DNA from: Cedecea neteri
GTDB lineage: Bacteria > Pseudomonadota > Gammaproteobacteria > Enterobacterales > Enterobacteriaceae
DNA length: 64,000 bases
NCBI RefSeq assembly: GCF_000758305.1
Contig: NZ_CP009458.1
Span: forward strand, 682,001-746,000
Direction of reading: 5' to 3'
Part shown: positions 8,429 to 20,752 of the stretch, in pieces
Layout of the letters: each line of letters opens with the position of its first letter
Position numbering within the stretch: position 1 is the first letter of the stretch
The notes under the pieces: generated by a model
Databases searched by the model: none
What the model saw: only the letters and a program-made list of their open reading frames with translations
What the model was told of the DNA's origin: nothing
Made by a program: the position numbers and the translations under genes

Positions 8429-9532
8429 ATGACTAAAGTTTTAACGGCGCACAGCGCCCGCCCGGCAGGTAGCCACCCGGAGCGAATCTGGCGCTGGATG
8501 CGTAAAAATCTCTTCTCCAGCTGGCTGAATACCCTGCTCACACTGTTTTGTCTTGGGCTGATATGGACACTTATCCCTCCGCTTCTCGACTGGGCTGTTT
8601 TTCAGGCGAACTGGGTAGGTGAGACAAGAGCCGACTGTACTCGGGGAGGGGCATGTTGGGTCTTTATCCACGACCGCTTCGGGCAGTTTATGTATGGACT
8701 TTACCCTCACGAATTGCGCTGGCGAATCAACCTTGCACTGATCATTGGGCTACTTTCCGTAGCCGCAATGTTCTGGAAGTCGCTTCCTCACCGTGGTCGC
8801 TATATCGCCGTCTGGGCCGTGACCTATCCGATTCTTGTTTGGGTGTTGATGTACGGTGGTTTCCTGGGACTGGAACGTGTGGAGACTCGTCTCTGGGGCG
8901 GATTAACGCTCACGCTGATCATTGCTTCTGTCGGCATCGCAGGCGCCCTACCGCTGGGTATTGTGTTGGCACTGGGCAGGCGCTCACGCATGCCGGTAGT
9001 GCGAATCCTCTCGATAATGTTTATCGAATTTTGGCGTGGCGTACCGCTTATCACGGTGCTGTTCATGTCTTCCGTGATGCTGCCGCTGTTTCTGCCGGAG
9101 GGCACCACCATCGATAAACTGATTCGGGCATTAGTTGGGGTGATTTTGTTCCAGTCAGCCTATGTGGCTGAGGTGGTTCGTGGCGGGCTGCAGGCTCTGC
9201 CCAAAGGGCAATATGAGGCCGCAGAGTCATTGGCGCTTGGCTACTGGAAAACGCAAGGGTTGGTGATTTTACCTCAGGCCCTGAAGTTGGTGATCCCAGG
9301 CCTGGTGAACACGATTATTGCGCTGTTTAAAGATACCAGTCTGGTGATCATCATCGGCCTGTTCGATCTGTTCAGTAGCGTTCAGCAAGCCACTGTCGAT
9401 CCGGCCTGGCTGGGGATGTCGACAGAAGGCTATGTCTTTGCCGCTATCGTCTATTGGATTTTCTGTTTCAGTATGTCGCGCTACAGCCAGCACCTGGAAA
9501 AGCGCTTCCACACCGGCCGTACGCCGCACTAA
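8429..9532 (+). CDS. yhdY: Amino-acid ABC transporter permease (AapM-like)
   Basis: Second permease of the YhdWXYZ system, 367 residues. The N-terminal region carries a long periplasmic loop rich in charged and aromatic residues (about 50-90). The permease domain has the EAA loop GQYEAAESLALGYWKTQGLV near residues 255-274. AAGGA ends six bases before the ATG at 8429, which decides this start over the ATG at 8423 and matches the family length. Nine bases separate its stop from yhdZ. Confidence 0.94.
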   Translation: MTKVLTAHSARPAGSHPERIWRWMRKNLFSSWLNTLLTLFCLGLIWTLIPPLLDWAVFQANWVGETRADCTRGGACWVFIHDRFGQFMYGLYPHELRWRINLALIIGLLSVAAMFWKSLPHRGRYIAVWAVTYPILVWVLMYGGFLGLERVETRLWGGLTLTLIIASVGIAGALPLGIVLALGRRSRMPVVRILSIMFIEFWRGVPLITVLFMSSVMLPLFLPEGTTIDKLIRALVGVILFQSAYVAEVVRGGLQALPKGQYEAAESLALGYWKTQGLVILPQALKLVIPGLVNTIIALFKDTSLVIIIGLFDLFSSVQQATVDPAWLGMSTEGYVFAAIVYWIFCFSMSRYSQHLEKRFHTGRTPH

Positions 9533-9540
9533 GGATTATC

Positions 9541-10299
9541 ATGAGTAAAATGACATTGCAGGCTGCCGATACGATGATCACGTTGGAAAATGTGAACAAA
9601 TGGTACGGACAATTCCATGTTTTAAAAGATATTAATCTTAATGTGAAGCAAGGCGAGCGTATCGTACTGTGTGGGCCATCAGGCTCCGGGAAATCAACAA
9701 CTATTCGCTGTATTAACCATCTTGAAGAGCATCAGCAGGGGCGTATTGTCGTTGACGGCACAGAGTTGAATGACGATCTCCGCAATATAGAAAAAGTACG
9801 TACCGAAGTCGGCATGGTCTTCCAGCACTTTAACCTGTTCCCACATTTAACGGTCCTGCAGAACTGCACCCTGGCTCCGATTTGGGTGCGTAAGATGCCC
9901 AAGAAAGAAGCCGAAACACTGGCGATGCATTATCTCGAACGAGTGCGAATCGCTGAACATGCGCATAAATTTCCGGGGCAAATATCCGGTGGCCAGCAGC
10001 AGCGTGTGGCCATTGCCCGCTCGCTATGCATGAAGCCTAAAATCATGCTCTTCGATGAACCAACGTCTGCGCTTGACCCAGAAATGGTGAAGGAAGTGCT
10101 GGATACCATGATTGGCCTGGCTGAATCCGGGATGACAATGCTGTGCGTGACTCACGAAATGGGGTTTGCGCGTACTGTTGCCGACAGGGTTATCTTTATG
10201 GATCGCGGAGAGATCGTAGAACAGGCACCGCCTGAGGAGTTTTTTGCCCATCCGAAATCGGAAAGAACGCGAGCTTTCTTGTCTCAGGTTATCCATTAA
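9541..10299 (+). CDS. yhdZ: Amino-acid ABC transporter ATP-binding protein
   Basis: ATPase that powers the YhdWXY permease. 252 residues with Walker A GPSGSGKST (about 49-57), Q-loop FQHFNLFPHLTV, signature SGGQQQR, Walker B IMLFDEPTSALDPE and the switch histidine in VTHEM. The start at 9541 agrees with the family; longer frames overlap yhdY. Last gene of the operon, followed by a terminator. Confidence 0.96.
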   Translation: MSKMTLQAADTMITLENVNKWYGQFHVLKDINLNVKQGERIVLCGPSGSGKSTTIRCINHLEEHQQGRIVVDGTELNDDLRNIEKVRTEVGMVFQHFNLFPHLTVLQNCTLAPIWVRKMPKKEAETLAMHYLERVRIAEHAHKFPGQISGGQQQRVAIARSLCMKPKIMLFDEPTSALDPEMVKEVLDTMIGLAESGMTMLCVTHEMGFARTVADRVIFMDRGEIVEQAPPEEFFAHPKSERTRAFLSQVIH

Positions 10300-10304
10300 A
10301 CGAC

Positions 10305-10328
10305 AAAGGCCGCTCCAGCGGCCTTTTC
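10305..10328 (+). terminator. Rho-independent terminator after yhdZ
   Basis: AAAGGCCGCT / AGCGGCCTTT stem followed by T residues. It ends yhdWXYZ just before the convergent rRNA operon end. Confidence 0.85.
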
Positions 10329-10354
10329 ATGCTGTTTTGCACATCTCAGAAAGC

Positions 10355-10385
10355 AAAAAACCCCGGCCTTTCGGTCGGGGTTATT
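10355..10385 (-). terminator. Terminator of the rRNA operon
   Basis: On the minus strand, stem CCCCGACC / GGCCGGGG with loop GAAA, followed by TTTTTTGC. Lies just downstream of the distal 5S gene and is typical of an rrn terminator. Confidence 0.88.
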
Positions 10386-10394
10386 GCTAATTTG

Positions 10395-10514
10395 ATGCCT
10401 GACAGTTCCCTACTCTCGCATGGGGAGACCCCACACTACCATCGGCGCTACGGCGTTTCACTTCTGAGTTCGGCATGGGGTCAGGTGGGACCACCGCGCT
10501 ACAGCCGTCAGGCA
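10395..10514 (-). rRNA. rrf: 5S ribosomal RNA (distal copy)
   Basis: 120 nt matching enterobacterial 5S rRNA end to end. Differs from the proximal copy at three positions near the ends. Two of these (A7, and the U that pairs with it near nt 113) form a compensated A-U pair in helix I instead of G-C; the third is at nt 12. In E. coli rrnD the equivalent extra copy is rrfF. Confidence 0.97.
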
Positions 10515-10550
10515 AATTCTTTTCTACGTGCCGAACTTTAACCTAAAAAG

Positions 10551-10626
10551 TGGTGCTGATACCCAGAGTCGAACTGGGGACCTCACCCTTACCAAGGGTG
10601 CGCTCTACCAACTGAGCCATATCAGC
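10551..10626 (-). tRNA. thrV: tRNA-Thr (anticodon GGU)
   Basis: 76-nt cloverleaf with encoded CCA. Minus-strand sequence begins GCTGATATGGCTCAGTTGG; the anticodon loop holds GGT. Located between the two 5S genes, as thrV is in E. coli rrnD. Confidence 0.97.
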
Positions 10627-10638
10627 ACGCTTAATTTG

Positions 10639-10758
10639 ATGCCTGGCAGTTCCCTACTCTCGCATGGGGAGACCCCACACTACCATCGGCGCTACGGCGT
10701 TTCACTTCTGAGTTCGGCATGGGGTCAGGTGGGACCACCGCGCTACGGCCGCCAGGCA
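10639..10758 (-). rRNA. rrf: 5S ribosomal RNA (proximal copy)
   Basis: 120 nt with the canonical ends TGCCTGGCGGCCGTAGCGCG (5') and CTGCCAGGCAT (3'). It matches the common E. coli 5S as I recall it. Confidence 0.98.
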
Positions 10759-10855
10759 AATTCTGTTTATTGACCGTTATATTTTTATATAACCATCAAC
10801 TAAATCCTGAACTAAGCTGAAAATTTACTTCTCTCTAAAACACCTTCGGTGTTGT

Positions 10856-13761
<2,906 letters not shown>

Positions 13762-13886
13762 TCACAACCCGAAGATGTTTCGCTTCAGATTATGAAAATT
13801 TGAGAGACTCGAACATGTCTTAACCTCATTCTTTATTACGGAAGAATGAGACGACATGTCGTTTCAATTTTCAGCTTGTTCCGGAT

Positions 13887-13898
13887 TGTTAAAGAGCA
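13887..13898 (-). promoter_or_regulatory. Spacer boxA antitermination site upstream of 23S
   Basis: Minus strand TGCTCTTTAACA, identical to the leader boxA copy at 15967-15978. NusB/S10-dependent antitermination in rrn operons uses this element. Confidence 0.85.
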
Positions 13899-13958
13899 AA
13901 TACTTCGCAGCACACCGTCACTGGTACACTCTGAAGTAGATTTTTGTGCATGAAATGA

Positions 13959-14034
13959 TGGTGGAGCTAAGCGGGATCGAACCGCTGACCTCCTGCGTGC
14001 AAGGCAGGCGCTCTCCCAGCTGAGCTATAGCCCC
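13959..14034 (-). tRNA. alaU: tRNA-Ala (anticodon UGC)
   Basis: 76-nt tRNA with encoded CCA; minus strand begins GGGGCTATAGCTCAGCTGGG and the anticodon loop contains TGC. Second tRNA of the 16S-23S spacer. The symbol follows the rrnD-like position. Confidence 0.97.
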
Positions 14035-14064
14035 ATCGATTTCGTAAAACCTTTGATTACCATG

Positions 14065-14147
14065 AATTTTCATCTGGTCAAGGCGCAACTTAGCGACGCA
14101 TACTGAGGTATGCGAGTCTGAGGTGCAACGCAGAACAGGGGAAAATT
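14065..14147. repeat. Long imperfect stem-loop between spacer tRNA genes
   Basis: Outer arms AATTTTC (14065-14071) / GAAAATT (14141-14147), a middle arm GCAACTTAG (14085-14093) / CTGAGGTGC (14118-14126) with 8 of 9 pairs including one wobble, and an inner perfect 7-bp stem (14097-14103 / 14108-14114) closed by the loop TGAG. It fills most of the 113 nt between tRNA-Ile and tRNA-Ala and abuts the CCA end of tRNA-Ile. Confidence 0.7.
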
Positions 14148-14224
<77 letters not shown>

Positions 14225-14292
14225 ATAAGGTTTTACTGCTCGTTTTCTATCAGACAATCTGTGTGAGCACTACGCGGGTTGTATCTATTAGG

Positions 14293-15832
<1,540 letters not shown>

Positions 15833-15966
15833 AAAAGTGTTTGATGCTCAAAGAATTAAAACTGTTTATAAAATCAGTAGTCACTCTTCAAGACTTGATA
15901 TTTGTTTGCATCCGGAGATGCTGAGATATCAATCCTGCGAGTGCCCACACAGATTGTCTGATAAAT

Positions 15967-15978
15967 TGTTAAAGAGCA
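15967..15978 (-). promoter_or_regulatory. Leader boxA antitermination site
   Basis: Minus strand TGCTCTTTAACA followed by AATTTATCAGACAATCTGTG, the usual enterobacterial rrn leader context. Confidence 0.9.
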
Positions 15979-16017
15979 GTGAGTTAGGCGCTTTCGCTTG
16001 CTAACTCGAGGTGGCGT

Positions 16018-16045
16018 ATATTACGCTTTCCTCTTTCAGAGTCAA
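16018..16045 (-). promoter_or_regulatory. rrn promoter P2
   Basis: Minus strand TTGACT (16045-16040), a 16-base spacer, TAATAT (16023-16018). Matches the E. coli rrn P2 pattern. Confidence 0.88.
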
Positions 16046-16125
16046 CCCTGATTTTCAGGATTTTTTCTCTTTATCGAACCGGCCAATTTGTGAAGTGATT
16101 CACTGTGCCGTCTCGATGGAGGCGC

Positions 16126-16190
16126 ATTATAGGGATCCCACTTTTTAGCACAAGTACTTTTTCGATCTTTTTTTCTGAATGTTTAGTTTT
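16126..16190 (-). promoter_or_regulatory. rrn promoter P1 with UP element
   Basis: Minus strand -35 TTGTGC (16153-16148), a 16-base spacer, -10 TATAAT (16131-16126), then a GC-rich discriminator GCGCC. The AT-rich sequence at about 16156-16190 is in the UP-element position. Strong growth-rate and stringent control is expected from the family. Fis sites should lie further upstream but were not located. Confidence 0.9.
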
Positions 16191-16306
16191 CACTCTTTTC
16201 GCTGAGATCCTGTTCGATCTGCCCTCTTTACCGCCCTTTACTCCCTTGCCATTGCTCAAGAAAGCGGCCACAGTCTATTTCTATAATGAATTTCCCTGAG
16301 GTGTTT

Positions 16307-16861
16307 ATGTCTGCGGTACTGCGTGCTTTTCAAAAAACTTTCCCTCAACTCGATGAGCGAGTCATGGTTGATCCCACCAGCGTGGTCATTGGTGATGTAA
16401 AACTGGCGGATGATGTCAGTATCTGGCCGTTAGTTGCTATTCGCGGGGACGTAAACACCGTGACAATTGGAGCACGCACCAACATTCAGGATGGCAGCGT
16501 GCTTCATGTTACCCATAAGTCCTCTTACAAACCCGAAGGGAACCCGCTGATCGTTGGCGAAGATGTGACGGTAGGCCATAAGGTAATGCTGCACGGCTGC
16601 ACGATCGGCAATCGCGTCTTAGTCGGAATGGGGTCGATCCTATTAGATGGAGTAGTAGTAGAAGATGATGTGATGATTGGTGCTGGTAGCCTGGTCCCCC
16701 AGAACAAGCACCTGGAAAGCGGCTTTCTCTATTTAGGCAGCCCGGTGAAACAGATTCGCCGCCTGACTGAAGCGGAGCTGGCCGGATTAACCTACTCCGC
16801 TAACAATTATGTGCGCTGGAAAGATGAGTATCTGGCTCAGGATAGCCAGTACCACCCTTGA
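16307..16861 (+). CDS. yrdA: Gamma-carbonic-anhydrase-like hexapeptide-repeat protein YrdA
   Basis: 184 residues folding as a left-handed beta-helix trimer (hexapeptide repeats, e.g. VIGDVKLADDVSIWPLVAIR and VTVGHKVMLHGCTIGNRVLVG). Zinc-ligand histidines of the gamma-class family are in HVTHKS and VGHKVMLHGC. Enzyme activity is not certain in this family; E. coli YrdA is annotated as a zinc-binding protein. The ATG at 16307 (GAGG upstream) was chosen over the ATG at 16286. Divergent from the rrn operon; its 3' end overlaps the convergent yrdB by 25 bases. Confidence 0.93.
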   Translation: MSAVLRAFQKTFPQLDERVMVDPTSVVIGDVKLADDVSIWPLVAIRGDVNTVTIGARTNIQDGSVLHVTHKSSYKPEGNPLIVGEDVTVGHKVMLHGCTIGNRVLVGMGSILLDGVVVEDDVMIGAGSLVPQNKHLESGFLYLGSPVKQIRRLTEAELAGLTYSANNYVRWKDEYLAQDSQYHP

Positions 16862-17094
16862 TCGCCTTCCTGCTCACTTTCGATCAGGTCTTCGGCTTCT
16901 TCTTCAAGATCCCAACGATGTTCCCGAAACAAAGAAAGCCATTCTTCGGCGCCATTGCCGCCGAAGCGGCTGGCAATAGCCCGTGAGCTTATCGCACACT
17001 CAACCCGGAATCCCTGCACCAGCGCAGGAAAACGGATAGCCTGCTGCGCTTCATCCCAGACTTCACGATCCGGAAAATGAATGGCCTGGTTCAC
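16837..17094 (-). CDS. yrdB: Small acidic protein YrdB (DUF1488)
   Basis: 85-residue cytoplasmic protein of unknown function, the same length as E. coli YrdB. Visible: FPDREVWDE near the N terminus, a central FRVECAISSRAIASRFGG, and a very acidic C-terminal half ending near WYWLS. Its start overlaps the aroE stop by four bases (ATGA), so it is probably translationally coupled to aroE. Confidence 0.9.
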   Translation of the reverse strand: MNQAIHFPDREVWDEAQQAIRFPALVQGFRVECAISSRAIASRFGGNGAEEWLSLFREHRWDLEEEAEDLIESEQEGDQGWYWLS

Positions 17095-17909
17095 GTCCTC
17101 ATTTCTCTTTTCAACGCCTCAATGACTGGCGCAACATCTGGCATCACGCCATGCCAAAGCATAAAAGCGTGTGCAGCCTGCCCCACCAGCATGCCAAGAC
17201 CATCAGCGTAATGCACTACGCCGTAGCTTGTAGCCCAGCTCAAGAATGGCGTCAGCCCTTTCTGGTAAAACATGTCGTAACAGCTTACGCGGTGAGAAAG
17301 GAGAGAAACCGGCAGCGCAGGGATCTCACCGCCAATTCCGCTGGACGTGGCGTTGATCAGTAAATCGAATTCATGCCCTTCGAGCTGATCCATTGCCACG
17401 GCGTTAACACTTCCCGTATGGCTGAATAAATCAGCCAGTTCTGCTGCTTTGGCAAACGTACGGTTGGTTATCGTGACCGCACAATCTAATGATAACAAGG
17501 GCAGCAGTACACCACGCGCTGCGCCGCCGGCCCCCACCAGCAGAATACGATCGCCGGGTTTGATCAGCTTCAAACGTTCCAGATCGCTCAACAAGCCAAT
17601 ACCATCAGTATTGTCTCCAAGCAAACGTCCATCTTCCAGGCGCTTGAACGTATTGACCGCACCTGCAAGCGCCGCCCGCTCAGTTAGCTCGTCTGCTCGA
17701 GTAAAAGCTTGTTCTTTAAAAGGTACGGTGACGTTGGCCCCCCTTCCTCCTTTATTGAAGAAGGCTTCAAGTGTTTCAGCAAAAGTGTCTAACGGAGCAA
17801 GTACGCGTCCATAAGGATGTTCAATTCCCAATTGTTCTGCGAAAAGGCGATGAATAAGAGGGGATTTGCTGTGCTGAATAGGGTTACCAAAGACGGTGAA
17901 AGTTTCCAT
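17091..17909 (-). CDS. aroE: Shikimate dehydrogenase (NADP)
   Basis: Reduces 3-dehydroshikimate to shikimate with NADPH in chorismate biosynthesis. 272 residues, equal to E. coli AroE. Substrate-binding SKSPLIH near residue 14, catalytic Lys65 in VTVPFKEQ and Asp102 in GDNTDGIG, and the NADP loop LLVGAGGAARG with TNRTFAKA. Follows tsaC by two bases in the dprA-smg-yrdD-tsaC-aroE-yrdB run. Confidence 0.98.
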   Translation of the reverse strand: METFTVFGNPIQHSKSPLIHRLFAEQLGIEHPYGRVLAPLDTFAETLEAFFNKGGRGANVTVPFKEQAFTRADELTERAALAGAVNTFKRLEDGRLLGDNTDGIGLLSDLERLKLIKPGDRILLVGAGGAARGVLLPLLSLDCAVTITNRTFAKAAELADLFSHTGSVNAVAMDQLEGHEFDLLINATSSGIGGEIPALPVSLLSHRVSCYDMFYQKGLTPFLSWATSYGVVHYADGLGMLVGQAAHAFMLWHGVMPDVAPVIEALKREMRT

Positions 17910-17911
17910 AA

Positions 17912-18484
17912 TTACCCCTGACGGAAGAGTTCGCCGGTTAAGGCATCACGGATTTCTGAAGGATTCAGTCGCCCGCCGGTATCCCCCATCAGTACCGGGA
18001 AACTTTGGCCAAACTGCTGTTGGACTTCCTGCGAAGTGCGGCACGGAGGCAAGCCTGTGAGGTTCGCACTCGTAGACACCAGAGGTTTACCATAGGCAAG
18101 ACATAGCTCTTTCACTAGCGGATGATTGGTCACACGCACCGCCAGAGAATCAAAACGCCCGGTCAGCCATTTTGGGGTGGAAGGCAAGGCCGGGAAAACA
18201 AACGTCACCGGGCCAGGCCAGCTTGCAAACACCACCGAAAGCTGTGCTTCATTAAGCGCAGCGGCATCTATATAAGGTTTCAACTGCTCAAAATTGGCGG
18301 CGATAAGGATAAGGCCCTTATCTACCGGACGCTGTTTCAGCTCAAGCAGGCGAGTAACTGCGAGTTCACTATCGGGATCGCAACCAACGCCAAAGACGGC
18401 TTCGGTTGGGTAGGCGATGACTTGTTCTTCTTTCAGGGCCGCTACGATCTGCACGAGCTGGCCTTCAGGCAGGTTATTATTCAC
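17912..18484 (-). CDS. tsaC: Threonylcarbamoyl-AMP synthase
   Basis: Makes threonylcarbamoyl-adenylate from threonine, bicarbonate and ATP, the first step of the t6A37 modification of ANN-decoding tRNAs. 190 residues. Motifs: AYPTEAVFGVGCDP near residue 20, the KxR element in LKQRPVDKGLIL, and STSANLTG for ATP and threonine binding. Overlaps the end of yrdD by eight bases. Former names yrdC and rimN. Confidence 0.97.
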   Translation of the reverse strand: MNNNLPEGQLVQIVAALKEEQVIAYPTEAVFGVGCDPDSELAVTRLLELKQRPVDKGLILIAANFEQLKPYIDAAALNEAQLSVVFASWPGPVTFVFPALPSTPKWLTGRFDSLAVRVTNHPLVKELCLAYGKPLVSTSANLTGLPPCRTSQEVQQQFGQSFPVLMGDTGGRLNPSEIRDALTGELFRQG

Positions 18485-19031
18485 TGGCTTGTTCCGCCGT
18501 TACCGGCTTTCCACATTGTTTATTGGCGCAGAAGCGTTTCACGCCCTGAGCCGTTTTCTTTTCAATAAGCAGCGGATACTGACATTCAGAACAGATACCC
18601 GCTACCGGCTTAAAATTAATGACAAACTGACAGTCCGGATAGCTATTACAGGACCAGAACGTTTTCCCGTAGCGAGAACGACGCTGAACCAGTTGCCCTT
18701 TTTGGCATTGGGGGCACGCTATTGCCGTCTCATCGGGTTTATCAATGATTTCCGTGTGTTCGCATTCAGGGTAATTGCTGCAGCCGATAAACATGCCAAA
18801 CCGCCCTTGACGCAGCACGAGCGTTGACTGACAAACCGGGCATTGCTGACCATCAAGCACTTTAACAATATGCCCATCGGCCTGGCTCTTTAGCGGGCGA
18901 ACATAATCGCATTCCGGGTAATGGGAACAGCCCAAAAACGGGCCATGTTTACCGGAACGTATTGTTAACTCTGCCCCGCATTGGGGGCAGGGTTCATTTT
19001 TTGGCACCGAGAACAGTGCTGACTTGGCCAT
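18477..19031 (-). CDS. yrdD: Zinc-ribbon protein YrdD (topoisomerase I C-terminal-like)
   Basis: 184 residues made almost only of repeated four-cysteine zinc ribbons of the topoisomerase I C-terminal type (CPQCGAEL...CSHYPEC; CPVCQSTL...CSNYPEC; CPQCQKG...CNSYPDC; CSECQYP...CANKQC). Likely binds single-stranded nucleic acid; no catalytic domain is present. Exact function unknown. Cotranscribed with smg and tsaC by spacing. Confidence 0.92.
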   Translation of the reverse strand: MAKSALFSVPKNEPCPQCGAELTIRSGKHGPFLGCSHYPECDYVRPLKSQADGHIVKVLDGQQCPVCQSTLVLRQGRFGMFIGCSNYPECEHTEIIDKPDETAIACPQCQKGQLVQRRSRYGKTFWSCNSYPDCQFVINFKPVAGICSECQYPLLIEKKTAQGVKRFCANKQCGKPVTAEQASE

Positions 19032-19054
19032 AACATCTCATGCTGCAACTCAAT

Positions 19055-19528
19055 TTAGTGCAGCATACCTTCATTTGCCTCGAAGAGTAATTCTTCCATT
19101 TGCTGGTAGGCGTTTTCACACCCCGGAATGTTGAACAGCACCATCAGCACAACCCACTTCAGATCTTCCAGTTCGAATTCTGCTGTGTCCAGCGCCAGCA
19201 CGCGCTCAATCACCATTTCTCGGGTTTCGAGATTTAACACCTGAATCTGTTCAAGGAACAGTAAAAAGCCCCGACAGTCTGCATCAAGCCGCTGGCTCTC
19301 TTCTGCGGTAAAAATACGCATAGAGAGAGGGTCGGCAGCAAGCTGCATCGGTTCGGTCAAACCATCCTGATAGTCGGCCAGCTTCTCAAGCCACACTAAT
19401 GCGTTAAAAATGTCCTCACGATCAAAACCAGCGTCGGTGAGATCGCTCGTCAGCTTATCCTGATCAACGCGCATTTCTGCTTCGCTGTGGATGTAGGTTT
19501 CAAATAAGTACATTAGTACGTCGAACAT
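19055..19528 (-). CDS. smg: Smg protein (DUF494)
   Basis: 157 residues, the same length as E. coli Smg; begins MFDVLMYLFETYIHSEAEMR and is largely helical and acidic. No known enzymatic motif. Its 5' end overlaps the dprA 3' end by 29 bases, indicating tight coupling with the DNA-processing gene. The function remains unclear and is not inferred here. Confidence 0.94.
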   Translation of the reverse strand: MFDVLMYLFETYIHSEAEMRVDQDKLTSDLTDAGFDREDIFNALVWLEKLADYQDGLTEPMQLAADPLSMRIFTAEESQRLDADCRGFLLFLEQIQVLNLETREMVIERVLALDTAEFELEDLKWVVLMVLFNIPGCENAYQQMEELLFEANEGMLH

Positions 19529-20624
19529 GGCATGCCCTCCTCAATCGGACATAGCCGCCGGGTACAGCTGCGATCCATCCTGCTAACTCCAGTTCGAGTA
19601 ACTGAGCTACCGTCTCTGGCACAGGTTGGCCGGCACGTTCAGCGACGACGTCAACAGGTGTAACCTCATCTCCTACGTTAGCCAACAGATGGGGAAATGG
19701 CAATGCGGCGTCCTGTTGATTTGGCGAATATATTGACACATTGTGCGAAGCGGGAAGCCAGTGGAGTTCAGAGGCGAGATAATCGAGGATATCCTGTGGG
19801 CTTCGCACCAAATTTGCTCCCTGTTGGATAAGCCAGTGCGGGCCATCGCTCCCCGGACTGCCTACCGTACCGGGCAGAGCAAATACCTCTCTCCCCTGTT
19901 CAACAGCATAGCGGGCAGTCACCAGCGAGCCACTTCGCTCACCGGCCTCTACGACAAAAACGGCTCTACTCAACCCACTGATAACACGGTTGCGCCAAGG
20001 AAAGTTCGAGGGCCAGGGCGTACAGGAAAGAGGAAACTCAGAAACCACGGCGCCTTCTTGCTCAATAATTTGCCGGGCTAGCATCAAATGACGTTTAGGG
20101 TGAACGCTGCCTAATCCATTACCCAGCACAGCAATGGTTTTACCCTTGACTCTCAGTGCCGCACGATGCGCCACGCCATCAATGCCCAATGCCAACCCGC
20201 TGGTTATCACCAGCCCAGACTGTGCAAGCGCTTCACAGAACTGCCGGCAAAAGCGCTCGCCGTAATCTGACAGGTTGCGACTACCGACAACTGCAATCTG
20301 GTTCTGGCTGAGTAGTGAAGGTTCACCTGCAACAAACAGGGCGGCAGGATAATCATTTATGGCTCTGAGCTGCTCGGGGTAGAGAACGTCTTCTGCCGTC
20401 AGCAGATGGTGATTTGGCTTATCGAGCCAGAGAAGACTAGCTTCAAGCTGGCGCGCATCAAATGCAGTAAATAATGCACATTCTCGGGCATTTAATCCCG
20501 CTGCGAGCAGACTCTCCCTTTCTACCACTGGGCATCGTTCCAGGAAGTGGGCTATTTTTAGGAACTTATCCCCACTCAGCCCCTTAACAGCCATAAGACG
20601 TAGCCAAATCTCAGTTATCTGCAC
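19500..20624 (-). CDS. dprA: DNA-processing protein DprA/Smf
   Basis: Binds incoming single-stranded DNA and loads RecA in naturally transforming bacteria. 374 residues, as in E. coli Smf. Order: an N-terminal helical (SAM-like) region; a Rossmann DprA domain with VVGSRNLSDYGERFCRQF, SGLALGIDGVAH, VLGNGLGSVHP and SGSLVTARYA; and a C-terminal winged-helix (DML1-like) region near residues 300-370. First gene of a minus-strand operon divergent from def. The physiological role in enterobacteria is not settled. Confidence 0.95.
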   Translation of the reverse strand: MQITEIWLRLMAVKGLSGDKFLKIAHFLERCPVVERESLLAAGLNARECALFTAFDARQLEASLLWLDKPNHHLLTAEDVLYPEQLRAINDYPAALFVAGEPSLLSQNQIAVVGSRNLSDYGERFCRQFCEALAQSGLVITSGLALGIDGVAHRAALRVKGKTIAVLGNGLGSVHPKRHLMLARQIIEQEGAVVSEFPLSCTPWPSNFPWRNRVISGLSRAVFVVEAGERSGSLVTARYAVEQGREVFALPGTVGSPGSDGPHWLIQQGANLVRSPQDILDYLASELHWLPASHNVSIYSPNQQDAALPFPHLLANVGDEVTPVDVVAERAGQPVPETVAQLLELELAGWIAAVPGGYVRLRRACHVRRTNVLI

Positions 20625-20752
20625 TCAATCCCCCTGCCACAGGCCATCAAAGCAATCCTTGCGATTGGTCACTGATGCTGTCAATCAGCCGGGGAAATGT
20701 CTAGAATAGAGGGAATAATCCTTTCTACTACTGAACACAGCTCTGGAAATTT

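Larger units (their letters stand above)
15833..16306. other. rRNA operon leader and divergent promoter region (no gene)
   Basis: 474 bases between 16S and yrdA. It contains the rrn leader with boxA, promoters P2 and P1, an AT-rich UP-element stretch, and the short upstream region of yrdA (a possible -10, TATAAT, at 16282-16287 without a convincing -35). Small open frames here have no support. Confidence 0.8.

Noticed and set aside
10395..10758. Direct repeat of about 120 bases as a possible mobile element
   Set aside because: It is the pair of 5S rRNA genes around tRNA-Thr, a known rrnD arrangement.
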